A stretch of 64,000 nucleotides of DNA from Amycolatopsis coloradensis (GCF_001953865.1 NZ_MQUQ01000018.1:186001-250000), one strand, 5' to 3'. Shown: positions 1 through 9,055, counted from the first letter of the stretch. Made by a program: numbers and translations. The notes: generated by a model not told the origin, from the sequence alone.

Positions 1-69
1 CGGTGATCGTCCGGTGCACGTTGACCACCGACACGACGGTACGCAGGTGTCTCCGCGCTCGCAGTGTGG

Positions 70-246
70 TCAGGCGACGCGAGGTGACAGCCGCGCGGTG
101 ATCCGGTCGAACTCGGTCAGCCCGTAGGTGACCTGGGGTGGTGTCGTCGGTTCGACCTTCCGCCAGATCAGGCCGTCTTCGACCAGGGCGCGCAAGGCTT
201 GGGCGAGCAGCTTCTCGCTGATGCCCTGGATGCTCTCGCGTAGCTC
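70..246 (-). pseudogene. HxlR-family regulator remnant (C-terminal part)
   Basis: The minus strand encodes about 58 residues matching the second half of the HxlR winged-helix domain: ELRESIQGISEKLLAQ, then a wing-like stretch ending VEPTTPPQVTYGLTEFDR and a natural stop. HxlR proteins are normally about 100-130 residues and start with a Cys-containing segment and first helices. Here a TGA at 247-249 lies directly upstream in frame, and I cannot recover the N-terminal half in that frame. A downstream part of the gene therefore survives, probably after a frameshift or deletion. The call as HxlR family is fairly safe; the call as non-functional rests on the in-frame stop. The flanks at 1-69 and 247-323 show nothing I can name. 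Confidence 0.6.
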
Positions 247-323
247 TCAGTTTCCCGAGCCCGGCCGAACTGCGCGTCAGCCCGGATGTCCAGAGCGTCC
301 TCGGCCGCGCTCCGGTGATTCCG

Positions 324-947
324 CTACTTCTTCCAGACGACAGGCTTGTCCTTGTAGCTGTCACTGTCGGCGAAGGTCGCGCCACCGACCTCTCCGCCCT
401 CCTTGATGGCCTGGAGTCCACAGGTCTGATAAGTGGCGCCGACGGTCTTGAAGTCCCTCTTGGCCGTCTCGGACTGGCACTGCGGAGTCTCACCGGTGAT
501 GATCACTCCGGTGCTCTTGCCGTCCGGGCCCACCGCGCGCAGCCGCACCGAGGCGTAGCTGAGGTCCGTGCCGCCGACGTTCTCCACGGACATCCGGATG
601 TACACCGGGATCATGCCCTTGGCCTTGTCACCGTAGGCGGCGAGATCCTCCTGCGCGCCCAGTTCGATCGCCTTGACGGTGATCGCGATGGTCCCGGCCT
701 TGTCGTTGCCGTACTTGAACGGGACGACGGCGCGGTCACCGACTTTCAGTTCACTGCCGGGCGCGGTGGTGTCGGCGTTCGAGACCGGGACGGTGCCGCT
801 GGTCGCGGGAGAGGAGGCGGGTGCCGACGTCGGGGCCGGGGAGGGGGCGGGCGCCGGGCTGCCTCCCTCCTCCTTCCCGCCACAGGCGGTGAGCAGCAGC
901 GCCGCGGCGAAACCGGTGCTGAACAGGGCGATGCGCTGGGCCTTCAT
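324..947 (-). CDS. Secreted lipoprotein with DUF4352-like domain
   Basis: Predicted exported lipoprotein of 207 residues. The ATG at 947 is chosen because AGGAG lies just upstream and because it gives a proper signal: MKAQRIALF, a hydrophobic stretch and a lipobox ending LLTACGG, with lipidated Cys near residue 22. A Pro/Ala/Ser-rich linker follows (about residues 28-55), then one globular domain with the feel of DUF4352/immunoglobulin-like lipoproteins: an acidic start, strands such as GTIAITVKAIELG, and two Cys late in the chain (PQCQSE and YQTCGL) that could form a disulfide outside the cell. The function is unknown; these proteins are common in actinomycetes. A longer reading frame starting at 998 would put the signal peptide internally and is unlikely. 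Confidence 0.75.
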   Translation of the reverse strand: MKAQRIALFSTGFAAALLLTACGGKEEGGSPAPAPSPAPTSAPASSPATSGTVPVSNADTTAPGSELKVGDRAVVPFKYGNDKAGTIAITVKAIELGAQEDLAAYGDKAKGMIPVYIRMSVENVGGTDLSYASVRLRAVGPDGKSTGVIITGETPQCQSETAKRDFKTVGATYQTCGLQAIKEGGEVGGATFADSDSYKDKPVVWKK

Positions 948-1047
948 GGATCTCCTCGGACTCCTCGCCGAATCGGTCACGGCGTTCTCGTCACGCACCG
1001 TATCGCCGAGTCGGTCTACCGGTGTGACCCGTTCGCACCACAGCCGA

Positions 1048-1704
1048 TCACAAATCGCTTACGCCGATCAGCCCATCCTGGATCGCCCGCGCGACGAGCG
1101 CGGCCTTGGTCGGGGCCTCCCTGCCGATCTGGGCGTACTTGACCCGGATCCGCTCGAGGTGCGAGTTGACCGTGTTCGGCGAGATTCCCAGCCGGTGCGC
1201 GACGAAGTCCTTCGACTCGGACTGGAACCACTCGATGAGCACTTCGGTCTCCCGCGCGGAAAGCGCGGGACGCCGCTCCGAGCGGTCCCCGGCCAGCGCA
1301 CCGGCCAGGGACGGCGGCGTGTACGACCGGTCGACGGCCGCCGCGCGCACGGCTTCGAGGAGGTGTTCCGCGCCTTCGGCCTTGGTGAGATAGCTGAGCG
1401 CGCCGAGTTCGAGGCACTGGAGGACGGTCTCGTCGTCGGCCCGCATCGAATAGACGACGACGCGGCGGCCCGCCTCGGTGAGCCGCCGCAGGTCACCCAT
1501 CGCGGGGGTGGTGCTGTTCAGGTGCAGGTCGAGGATGACGACGTCGGCCTGTGCGCCTTCACCGATCCACGCCGCCCGCACGTCCTCGCCCTCCGCCACC
1601 ACGGTGACCGGCGGGGTCCCCGAGGACAGCCAGTACACGACCCCGGCTCGCACCGCCGGATGATCGTCGACGACCACCGCGGTCAGTTCGGTCGCGAACG
1701 CCAT
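1048..1704 (-). CDS. NarL/LuxR-type response regulator
   Basis: Two-component response regulator of 218 residues. The receiver domain (about 8-125) has the acidic pair in VVDDH, phospho-acceptor Asp59 in VVILDLHLN and a Lys in the SYLTKAEGAEHLL segment. The C-terminal LuxR-type helix-turn-helix (about 150-210) carries LSARETEVL and GISPNTVNSHLERIR. The ATG at 1704 is preferred over an upstream start at 1743 because GGAGG sits a few bases upstream. It overlaps the end of the upstream pseudokinase gene by 22 bp, so the two are probably translationally coupled. It is the output of the operon at 1048-3849; targets are unknown, with the divergent wall-protein gene at 4030 the nearest candidate. 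Confidence 0.85.
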   Translation of the reverse strand: MAFATELTAVVVDDHPAVRAGVVYWLSSGTPPVTVVAEGEDVRAAWIGEGAQADVVILDLHLNSTTPAMGDLRRLTEAGRRVVVYSMRADDETVLQCLELGALSYLTKAEGAEHLLEAVRAAAVDRSYTPPSLAGALAGDRSERRPALSARETEVLIEWFQSESKDFVAHRLGISPNTVNSHLERIRVKYAQIGREAPTKAALVARAIQDGLIGVSDL

Positions 1705-2753
1705 TTCGCCTCCATCCACGATCGTTCTCCCCAGGCGTGCCATTCGACGTCGACGGGGCCCGATCCGTTCGGCCGCGTGGCCGGTTCACCGTCGGTGATC
1801 GCCGCGATCCGGATTTCGTCGCCGGTGCGCAGCACGCTGACCCGCGCCTGTGACCGGGCGGCGACCAGCGCGGTCATCAGCGGGCCGGTCAGTTCGCGGC
1901 GTACGTTCGTCGGCACGGGCGCCGGCTCGCCGCTGACCGCCAGCGTCACCGTCAAACCCCGCCGTTCGGCGAGATCGACGCACGCGGACACCTCGTGCAC
2001 CAGCGGGTCGGGCACGTCGTCGTTCTCCGCGAACAGCCGCCGCAGTTGGGTGGCCGCCAGTGCGCACCGCTCCCGCACCACCGCGTCACGCGGGTCCAGG
2101 GTGCGGTCGGCCAGTCCGGCGAGCAGCGGCAGGGTGGCGCCGAGCTGACCGGCGAACCGGCTGCGCTGGTCGGCCTCGCGCTGCTCGGCGAGTGCCTTGC
2201 GGTGGACCAGCCGGTCCCGTTCGGCGGAGGCCGCGGCGGCTTCACCCGCCCGCCGGTGGACGACCCGGACCAGCGCCAGCGTCGCGGCCTGGAAGGCGAC
2301 CACGCTGAGCCCGACGATCACCACACTGCCGATCTCGGACCGGTCGGCGGTGGCCGAACCGATTTGACGGAAGAAGGTGAGCGTCATCTGGAGGACGAGT
2401 GCGGCCATCGCGACCGCGGGACGGTCCAGCAACAGCACCAGCAGATGCCAGCCCGCGAGGCCGGACGCCCAGTCTTCGTCGCCGAGCAGCCGGTCCGGTG
2501 GCAGCGTCCAGACAGCGACCGCCGACGCGGCGAGGACCACCACCGCCCCCGCGAGCGCGACCGGCCGGGGAACCGGCTTCCAGCGCAGTACCCACCACGC
2601 CGCCACGACGAGCACCCCGGCGAGCGCGGTGAACGCGATCCAGCTCGCGGTGCCGTTCAGCCGGACCAGGCTGAGCCCGAGCTGGATCGCCGCCGTCGCG
2701 AGCAGTACCGCGATCCGGCAGCCGCCGAGTACCCGGTCCGCGGTCTCATTCAT
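1683..2753 (-). CDS. Membrane histidine-kinase-like protein lacking catalytic motifs
   Basis: A 356-residue protein with five or six N-terminal membrane segments (to about residue 165), a charged linker with coiled-coil character (RAGEAAAASAERDRLVHRK) and a cytoplasmic part aligned in layout to a HisKA_3/HATPase kinase. The expected H-box reads RFAGQLGATLPLLAGL with no His. The region corresponding to the N-box (LMTALVAARSQ) has no Asn, and the G-boxes are missing. It therefore looks like a degenerate kinase partner. It overlaps the true kinase upstream by 8 bp and the response regulator downstream by 22 bp. It may heterodimerise with the kinase or modulate the regulator; this is inference. 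Annotation pipelines would probably call it hypothetical. Confidence 0.65.
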   Translation of the reverse strand: MNETADRVLGGCRIAVLLATAAIQLGLSLVRLNGTASWIAFTALAGVLVVAAWWVLRWKPVPRPVALAGAVVVLAASAVAVWTLPPDRLLGDEDWASGLAGWHLLVLLLDRPAVAMAALVLQMTLTFFRQIGSATADRSEIGSVVIVGLSVVAFQAATLALVRVVHRRAGEAAAASAERDRLVHRKALAEQREADQRSRFAGQLGATLPLLAGLADRTLDPRDAVVRERCALAATQLRRLFAENDDVPDPLVHEVSACVDLAERRGLTVTLAVSGEPAPVPTNVRRELTGPLMTALVAARSQARVSVLRTGDEIRIAAITDGEPATRPNGSGPVDVEWHAWGERSWMEAKWRSRPN

Positions 2754-3849
2754 GCGGCCACATCAGTTCCACCGTCGTCCCCGCGCCGGGCGCGGAGGTC
2801 ACCTTCGCCCGGCCGCCCGCCGCGGCCATCCGCTCGACGACCGAACACCGGACGCCCCGCCGCTGCGCCGGGGTCCCCGCCGGATCGAAACCGCGGCCCT
2901 CGTCCCGGACGGTCACGCGGACACCGTCTTCGACCGTCAGCCGGGCTTCGGCGACACCGGCGTGCCTCTCGACGTTCACCAGCGCCTCGCGCACGGCACG
3001 GACCAGCGAGAGCGCCGCCGACGCCGGGATCGGCGGGACCGGTGACCAGCGCGTCTCGACCCGCACCGGGCTGTGCGCGAGCACGCCGCGCAACGAGGCC
3101 TCGAGGTCCACCTCGCCGCCGGGACCGGATTCACCGGTGAGCATCGCGAGATCCCGGCGGGCGTATTCGGCGACCTCGGCCGGGCCCGCCGTTTCCCCGC
3201 GCTGGGCCACCATCAGAAAGGTGGCGGCCGCCGTGTCGTGCAGGACGGCCAGATACTCCCGTTCCAGACGTCGTCGTTCCACGGCGAGGGATTCCTCGCG
3301 CGCCAGCCGGGCGCGCCGTTCACGGAGATGGTCGATCCGGCGCGTCGTGCGCGACAACAGGAGGAAGGCGCCCCTGGCCAGCGCGGTTTCGATCAGCACC
3401 CGCAGCACCACCGAGAGGCTGTCCTCGAAGCCGAGCGGCACCACTTCTATCGCGAGGAGACAGGCGATGGCGGGCACGGTGATCTTCGGCGGCCATTCCC
3501 ATTGCAGGGTGATCGCGGTGATGGTGAGGACGTTCAGTGCCCATTGGTTCAGCTCGCCCGCTTCGGGCGCGGTCAGGAACTGGGAGCCGCAGATCGCCGC
3601 GGCGCGCACCAGCGTCAGCGCGAACGCCACCGGCCTGCCCCGGCCCGTCTTGCCCGCGATGTGCTCGGCCACGGCGGTGACCAGCGCCAGCGCCAACAGC
3701 CCGAAGCCGAGCGGGAGCGCCTCCGACGGCGTCGCGAGTACCCCGAAAACGCTGATCACCAGCAGGCCGGCACCCCGGGCCGGTCCGGCGACCCGGCCGA
3801 CCACCGCCAAGAACTCCGCTTCGACGGAGGTCTCACGAACGGATGGCAC
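2746..3849 (-). CDS. Membrane sensor histidine kinase (NarL-type)
   Basis: Sensor kinase of 367 residues with about five membrane segments (roughly 20-160), then a HisKA_3-like helix with the phospho-acceptor in LHDTAAATFLMV and a HATPase_c domain: N-box LVNVERHA, G-box VRDEGRGFDP and a late region ending GTTVELMWPHE. It should autophosphorylate and pass phosphate to the regulator at 1048-1704. It is the first gene of a three-gene minus-strand operon, and its stop overlaps the next start by 8 bp. The 180-bp gap to the divergent wall-protein gene must hold both promoters. No extracytoplasmic sensor domain is visible, so the signal is probably sensed in the membrane. Confidence 0.82.
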   Translation of the reverse strand: MPSVRETSVEAEFLAVVGRVAGPARGAGLLVISVFGVLATPSEALPLGFGLLALALVTAVAEHIAGKTGRGRPVAFALTLVRAAAICGSQFLTAPEAGELNQWALNVLTITAITLQWEWPPKITVPAIACLLAIEVVPLGFEDSLSVVLRVLIETALARGAFLLLSRTTRRIDHLRERRARLAREESLAVERRRLEREYLAVLHDTAAATFLMVAQRGETAGPAEVAEYARRDLAMLTGESGPGGEVDLEASLRGVLAHSPVRVETRWSPVPPIPASAALSLVRAVREALVNVERHAGVAEARLTVEDGVRVTVRDEGRGFDPAGTPAQRRGVRCSVVERMAAAGGRAKVTSAPGAGTTVELMWPHE

Positions 3850-4029
3850 GGGCAGCAGTCAAGCAGACGGCCTCAGCACCTGTAGGAACGGTTTCCCGTT
3901 CCGCCGGGAATTCCTTCTCCGGACCACGCCGGACCACCACGAACGGGGTGGGTGATCACCCTCGCCCGGTCGGGGGGATTTCCGGTTTTCGATGGTGTTC
4001 ACTCGCCGGATCGGCACAAGAATCGCCGC

Positions 4030-5568
4030 ATGCGTGCAAGGCGGTTCGCCTCGATCTCTGCCGGTGCCGCCGCGGCGGTGTGCGTGGCGGCCCTCGTCGT
4101 CACCGGTGGCGCGGTCGCGGCCCCATTACCCGGCGGCCTCGGTCCCTGTGTCGGCGACGCCTGCCCAGGCAAGTACCCGCCGGTCAACAATGGGGACTAC
4201 GCCGGCCGGGACAACGGCATCAACGTCTATGTCGGCGGCGACTTCCGGGTACGGGAAGCGGCCGCGGAGGCCGAAGGGCGAGTCGTCGTCCTCGGTGATT
4301 TCGACATGGCGAAACGAGCGGGTGTGTCCGCCATCTACAACGTCGGCATCGCCGGTGTCGGCTCGCGGGTCCCGCCGCCGGACGGCGCGGACTTCCTGAC
4401 CACCGGCGGGAACGTGAGTGTCGCCGCGCGGCAACGGCTGGTCGCCGACAACGGTGTCGTCCGGCACGCGGGGACCGTCACCGGAACGGTGGACGGAACG
4501 CTCCGGAAAGATCCCGACGCGGCGAAACCCTATGTGGGCCTGCGCGAGGACCTTCGGGTGGCGAGCCAGTGTTACGCACGGGAAGGCACCGCGCCGCGCC
4601 CTGCCACGGGCACGGCGCGCAACGAGGGATACCGCACCCTGTTCACCGGTGACGGGAAATCCGCGTTGCAGGTGTTCACCGTGGACTTCGACGTGACCGC
4701 GGCCAACGGCGGTATGCAGGGCATCGAGTTCCAAGGTATCCCGGCCGGGGCGACGATCCTGGTCAACATGGTGGGCGCCGCCCGGACGATCAACACCTTC
4801 ACCGGCGACCCCGGCGACGCGGACCCGATCAACAAGCTGCGCGAACGCCTGCTGTGGAACTTTCCCGACGCCACCAAGGTGAAGATCGGCGGCGGCACCC
4901 AGTTCCAGGGGAGCGTGCTGATCGGCGACCCGGGGAGCACCGCGACGATCACCGCGGCCGGGATGAATGGCCGCTTCTTCACCACGGGAAACCTGGTGCA
5001 CAGCTCGGAGACCACCGGGGGCGGCGGCCAGGAGTTCCACGCCTACCCGTTCGACGGCGACCTGCCCGAATGCGTTAGTACGCCGACCACGACGCCGAGC
5101 AGTTCGGCTTCGTCTTCTTCGAGCACTACTACGTCGTCCAGTTCCACGAGCCCGACCAGCAGTTCGTCCACGACGACCAGCTCCACCACGACCAGTAGCT
5201 CGACCACGACGAGCAGCTCACCGACGAGCAGCAGTTCGACCACTACCAGCCCGACGAGCACCACTACTTCGAGCAGCAGCACCACCACGTCGAACAGCCC
5301 CACCACGTCGAACAGCAGTGCCACTTCGAGTAGCACCACTACCTCGAGCAGCGTGCCGTCGAGTACGACGCCGGGGCCAGGGGTGACCAGCGATACCACG
5401 CCCGGCCAGCCGGGCGCGACCACGCCGGGTGGCGGGCCGTCGGACAGCGGCCCGCTGGCCTCGACCGGTAGCGAGGTCCGTGGCCTGCTGGCCCCCGGCC
5501 TGTTCCTGCTGCTGCTCGGTGGCGCGCTGGTGGCGCTCACGATCCGGTCGAGGCGCCGCGAGTCCTAG
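4030..5568 (+). CDS. Choice-of-anchor A surface protein with LAxTG sorting signal
   Basis: Secreted, probably wall-anchored protein of 512 residues. It has a signal peptide (MRARRFASISAG, hydrophobic core, cleavage near AVAAP), then a choice-of-anchor A domain (about 45-350) with the hallmark NVYVGGDF start and later strands such as GIEFQGIPAGATILVN. A very Ser/Thr-rich linker of about 110 residues follows (5080-5390), then LASTG, a hydrophobic segment and RSRRRES. LAxTG is the motif used by class E sortases of high-GC Gram-positives, so covalent attachment to peptidoglycan is likely; the sortase gene is not in this window. The linker is probably O-glycosylated or extended. The ATG at 4030 is chosen for the signal peptide; an upstream frame is open but improbable. 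Its binding function is unknown. Confidence 0.8.
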   Translation: MRARRFASISAGAAAAVCVAALVVTGGAVAAPLPGGLGPCVGDACPGKYPPVNNGDYAGRDNGINVYVGGDFRVREAAAEAEGRVVVLGDFDMAKRAGVSAIYNVGIAGVGSRVPPPDGADFLTTGGNVSVAARQRLVADNGVVRHAGTVTGTVDGTLRKDPDAAKPYVGLREDLRVASQCYAREGTAPRPATGTARNEGYRTLFTGDGKSALQVFTVDFDVTAANGGMQGIEFQGIPAGATILVNMVGAARTINTFTGDPGDADPINKLRERLLWNFPDATKVKIGGGTQFQGSVLIGDPGSTATITAAGMNGRFFTTGNLVHSSETTGGGGQEFHAYPFDGDLPECVSTPTTTPSSSASSSSSTTTSSSSTSPTSSSSTTTSSTTTSSSTTTSSSPTSSSSTTTSPTSTTTSSSSTTTSNSPTTSNSSATSSSTTTSSSVPSSTTPGPGVTSDTTPGQPGATTPGGGPSDSGPLASTGSEVRGLLAPGLFLLLLGGALVALTIRSRRRES

Positions 5569-5603
5569 GAGAGCCGGGCGAGCGCGGTGGCGATGACGTC
5601 GCG

Positions 5604-5650
5604 GCGAAAGCCACTTTCGAGACATCAGACGTCCCGAAAGTGGCTTTCGC
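5604..5650. repeat. Palindromic element, family 2 (copy 1)
   Basis: Two 20-base arms (5604-5623 and 5631-5650), complementary except for one A/C mismatch, separated by the 7-base centre ATCAGAC. Each arm is itself a small hairpin: GCGAAAG-CCA-CTTTCG on the left and CGAAAG-TGG-CTTTCGC on the right. It lies between the convergent genes ending at 5568 and 5662. Related copies are at 33945-34001 and 42957-43013. It could be a bidirectional terminator, a REP-like element, or both. There is no T tract. Confidence 0.8.
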
Positions 5651-5661
5651 GACACGGCCGG

Positions 5662-7977
5662 TTACCCCTGCAACGCGAGACCGTCGATGACGGCCTTGAC
5701 GCCGCTCAAACCGGGAACCTGGACGGGCACCGTGGTGTAGTAGGGGTAGTTCTGCACGGTGGCGCCGAGCAGGAACGCCTGGTTGTCACCCCAGCCCAGA
5801 ACGGTGCCGTCCGCGCGAACGGCGTAACGGCCACCGTCGAACTTCCCGATCGCCTTGGCGTCGGTGACGTCGCGGACCCGCACCGGCACGGTGGACGTGC
5901 AGTTCGGTTCGGTGCCGGACTCGCAGTTCAGGCCGTTGCCGAGGAGCCCACGCCGGTTGGAGCCCCACGCGAAGACGGTGCCGTCGTCGCGGAGCGCGAC
6001 GCCGTCGGTCACGGAGGTGACCCCCGTCAGGCCGGTCACCGGCACCGGCGTGCGGGAGACACAGCCCGACGGCGTGGTGCAGGCGACGCCGTTGCCGAGC
6101 TGGCCGGTGGAGTTGTCCCCCCAGGCCACGACCGTGCCATCGGCCTTGACGGCGTAACCGCCGCTGCCGCCGGAGCCGATGGCCTTGATCCCGGTCAGTC
6201 CTGAAACCCGCACCGGGGTGTCGGACCGCGCCGCGGTGGAGCCGTTCCCCAGTTCGCCGCGGGTGTTGTCGCCCCACGCCCAGACCGTGCCGTCGGTCTT
6301 GAGCACGTAGGCGGTTCCCCACGCGGTCGCGAGGGCGGCACCCCCGGTCAGCCCGGCGACCTGCACCGGCGCGTTGACGTTCTGACCCCACTGCCAGACG
6401 GTCCCGTCGGTCTTCACCGCGTAGCCCCGCGAACCATCCCTGCCGATCGCTTTGACGGAGGTGAGCCCCACCACGGGGGCGGGTGCGTGCGAACCCGAGC
6501 CGACGGTCGCCCACCAGCCGTTGCCGAGCTGGCCGGTCGAGTTGGCTCCCCAGGCCGACACGGTCCCGTCCGCGCGCAGGGCGACGCCGTCGCGGGACGA
6601 ACCGGCGAGGGCGACCACGTCGGTCAAGCCACTGAACGGTTTCACCGCCGTCGGGCCCGTGCTTCCCTGCCCCCACGAGTGCGGACCCCAGGTCGACACG
6701 CAACCGGTTGCACAGTCGGCGGGAGGAAGGGTGAAGTAGCCGGACAGATCGGCCGTCACGTCGACGTTGCCGCTGCGGTTGTGGACATAGACCGAGCGCA
6801 TGACTTCGGCGGACGCGCTGGGCGACGGCGTGATCGCGGTGACCATCGGGGCGACCGCCACCGAGATGGTCTGACCGGGTACGAGGTGCACGCTGGCGGG
6901 CGGCTCGTGGATCGTCCAGAGGTCCCAGGCGGTGATGGCGGTGTTCGCGGTGGCCGCAGAGCCGGTGAGGTTCAGCGCCACGGCGAGTGTGTTCGACGGC
7001 AGCGGAGACCGCAGGCGATAGGCGATGTCGGTGTTCTGCCCGAGCGGCTGAGGCTGACCGTTCCAAGTGCCCAGACCGGTGCGGTTGTCGAGGACGCGTT
7101 CCGGCGCCACCGGGGTGAACAGGGCACCGTAGTCACTGGCGTAGAAGCCGACCACGTTCAGTTCCGTGTTCACCGTGCCCGCCAGGTTGTACAGGTCGAT
7201 CGAGCGGTTGGCGCCGATCTTGACCGTGATCAGGTTCGAGCCCTGGCTGCCCGGATAGGCGGCGACGCTCGCCATGGTCGGCCGCGGGGTGGCGGCGGGG
7301 GAGGCGGTGAGATAGGTGGCCACGGTCGGCTGGGACAAGGTCGCGCTGACCGTGACCGCGGTGGCCGTCGCCGGGACGTGACCGGTCAGGTTGAGCCGTG
7401 TCGTCGCGTTGGGACCGATCGAGTGGACCGGCAGCCGGGACGCGCCCACCGCCGTGTACCGCGAACCCGGGGCGGTCGTGTAGTAGCCCATGATGCTCGC
7501 GATCAGCTGGGTCGACCCGGACTCGTTGTAGAAGTCCAGCGTCCGGTCCGCGCCGACCTGCACGGTGACCTGATTGGACCGTCGCTTCCCGTTCTGCAGC
7601 AACAGGCTCGGCAGACTCGGCCGGGCAGTGCCGTGCGGGAAGACCGTCACCGCGGAGTCGGCCGTCGGGCTCTCCGCCCACAGGTTCAGCACGACCGCGG
7701 TGGCGCCTGCGGGCGCCAGGCCCGCGGCACTTCCCGTGACCGTGGTCCGCGCGCCGACCGGACCGACCGGGATCCCGACACCGCGGACGGTGTCCAGGAA
7801 CCGGGTCGGCTGGACGCCGACGAAGCTCGACGCCGGTGAGGTGAGGGTCGCGGCGGGCGCTGCCTCGGCGGCGAAACCCGTCACGATCGAAGACAGCGTG
7901 AGGATCCCCGCGGCCAAAGCCGCCACCCGGGATCTGAAGGTCGACAGTGGACGCGAAGTATCCAGTGATGGACTCAT
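5662..7977 (-). CDS. Secreted RCC1-repeat protein with tandem N-terminal beta domains
   Basis: Exported protein of 771 residues. A signal sequence (residues 1-40, ending AAEAAP) is followed by three diverged tandem units of about 110-140 residues (about 50-165, 166-280, 281-415), each starting around P-x-R-x-L/V-D and ending in a G-Y/F-Y/F-T/A strand (SIMGYYTTA, NVVGFYASD, DLSGYFTLPP). The C-terminal 350 residues contain about six RCC1-type blades with the pattern K/R-x-DGTV-x-WG-x-N-x2-G-x-LGNG. RCC1 blades form a propeller used for protein or carbohydrate contacts. An extracellular adhesive or binding role is inferred; no catalytic motif is visible. The ATG at 7977 has a good GGGGG ribosome site. 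It is convergent with the wall protein at 4030. Confidence 0.75.
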   Translation of the reverse strand: MSPSLDTSRPLSTFRSRVAALAAGILTLSSIVTGFAAEAAPAATLTSPASSFVGVQPTRFLDTVRGVGIPVGPVGARTTVTGSAAGLAPAGATAVVLNLWAESPTADSAVTVFPHGTARPSLPSLLLQNGKRRSNQVTVQVGADRTLDFYNESGSTQLIASIMGYYTTAPGSRYTAVGASRLPVHSIGPNATTRLNLTGHVPATATAVTVSATLSQPTVATYLTASPAATPRPTMASVAAYPGSQGSNLITVKIGANRSIDLYNLAGTVNTELNVVGFYASDYGALFTPVAPERVLDNRTGLGTWNGQPQPLGQNTDIAYRLRSPLPSNTLAVALNLTGSAATANTAITAWDLWTIHEPPASVHLVPGQTISVAVAPMVTAITPSPSASAEVMRSVYVHNRSGNVDVTADLSGYFTLPPADCATGCVSTWGPHSWGQGSTGPTAVKPFSGLTDVVALAGSSRDGVALRADGTVSAWGANSTGQLGNGWWATVGSGSHAPAPVVGLTSVKAIGRDGSRGYAVKTDGTVWQWGQNVNAPVQVAGLTGGAALATAWGTAYVLKTDGTVWAWGDNTRGELGNGSTAARSDTPVRVSGLTGIKAIGSGGSGGYAVKADGTVVAWGDNSTGQLGNGVACTTPSGCVSRTPVPVTGLTGVTSVTDGVALRDDGTVFAWGSNRRGLLGNGLNCESGTEPNCTSTVPVRVRDVTDAKAIGKFDGGRYAVRADGTVLGWGDNQAFLLGATVQNYPYYTTVPVQVPGLSGVKAVIDGLALQG

Positions 7978-8128
7978 GTACCCCCCAGTGAAGGCCCGAA
8001 TCGGGCTCCCGGAATTTACCTTCGCCCAGGTCTGTCCCGGTAGCGGCCGTTCGGGCTATCCCTCCCGGCCCTGAGCCCGGATTCGGGGTGATCCCGGATA
8101 GCAGCGGCGCCGGATCGTCCCTAACGTC

Positions 8129-9055
8129 ATGATCATGATCCGACGGATACTGCTGGCCTTCCTCGCCGGCGCGGCGGTCCTCCTCGTGCCCTGGACCGTC
8201 TACCTCGCCCACACGCTGCCCGACCGGTACGACACCGGCCAGTGGCGCGCGGCCTGGGTCGGATTCGACGTCGCACTCCTCCTCTGTTTCGCCACCGGGG
8301 CGTGGCTCGGGTCGCGTCGCCGCCGGGCGGCCGTACCGCTGCTGTCGGCCACGGCCGCGCTTCTGTGCTGCGACGCGTGGTTCGACGTCATGCTCGGCTG
8401 GACGTCGGCGGAGCGGTGGACCAGTATCGCGCTCGCCGTCTTCGTGGAGATCCCGGTGGCCGTCGTCCTCGTCCTCGCCGCACGACGGCTGTCGGGCACC
8501 ACGATGCCCCGTCGAACGGTGACGTTGCACGACATCGCGATGCGGGAAGACCCGCGATACCAGCAGGTGGTGAGCGAGCTTCCCGCGACCGCCGACGACG
8601 TGGCACACGAGACGGGCCTCGGCCGAGCCGAAGTCACCGCATGCCTGAAGACATTGCAGGACAACGGTTTTGTCCGCCGTGACCGGAAGGGACGATGGAT
8701 CTCGATCCCGCACGACCTGCGCGAGCCGAGGCCGGACGACTACGACGGCGCGGACCGGGAGCGGGTCGCCGCGTTCCTCGACGCCAAATACGCGAACGAG
8801 ATCACGCTGCTGTCCTGGGCCGCGGAACACCGCGACGAGTTCGGCCCGTGGTCGACCGCTCAGCGGGCCTCGACTCGGCTGACCGAAGCGGAATTCCGTG
8901 AACTGGAAGCGGAGTATCGCGAGCTGATCATGCGCTACTGCCACCGGCGGCGACGTCCGGCGGCGAACGAGAAGGAACTTTCAGTGCGCTTCTACGCGTT
9001 TCCGCCGCCGGAGGCCGTGCCGTCCTGGATGAGTGATTCCGTGGAGATCGTGTGA
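8129..9055 (+). CDS. Four-helix membrane protein with C-terminal winged-helix domain
   Basis: A 308-residue protein. The first 125 residues hold four predicted membrane helices, and the remainder is soluble with a winged-helix-like segment (SELPATADDVAHETGLGRAE, then KTLQDNGFVRRDRKGRW) similar in layout to ArsR/MarR folds. The C-terminal 100 residues are acidic and helical. This could be a membrane-tethered transcription regulator, or a membrane protein whose winged helix binds protein. I do not recognise a named family. No clear ribosome site precedes the ATG at 8129, and ATG 8135 is an alternative start. It is divergent from the RCC1 gene, with about 150 bp between them. Confidence 0.6.
   Translation: MIMIRRILLAFLAGAAVLLVPWTVYLAHTLPDRYDTGQWRAAWVGFDVALLLCFATGAWLGSRRRRAAVPLLSATAALLCCDAWFDVMLGWTSAERWTSIALAVFVEIPVAVVLVLAARRLSGTTMPRRTVTLHDIAMREDPRYQQVVSELPATADDVAHETGLGRAEVTACLKTLQDNGFVRRDRKGRWISIPHDLREPRPDDYDGADRERVAAFLDAKYANEITLLSWAAEHRDEFGPWSTAQRASTRLTEAEFRELEAEYRELIMRYCHRRRRPAANEKELSVRFYAFPPPEAVPSWMSDSVEIV

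Noticed and set aside
1..323. An intact HxlR regulator at the left edge
   Set aside because: An in-frame TGA at 247-249 and missing N-terminal half exclude a complete gene.
5080..5390. Low-complexity Ser/Thr-codon tract as tandem DNA repeat or CRISPR-like array
   Set aside because: Irregular repeats that keep the reading frame; it is the extended linker of the LAxTG protein. No CRISPR direct repeats were seen anywhere.
5604..5650. Palindromes as transposon ends or attachment sites
   Set aside because: No transposase, integrase or target-site duplication flanks the copies; location at gene ends fits terminator or REP-like elements better.
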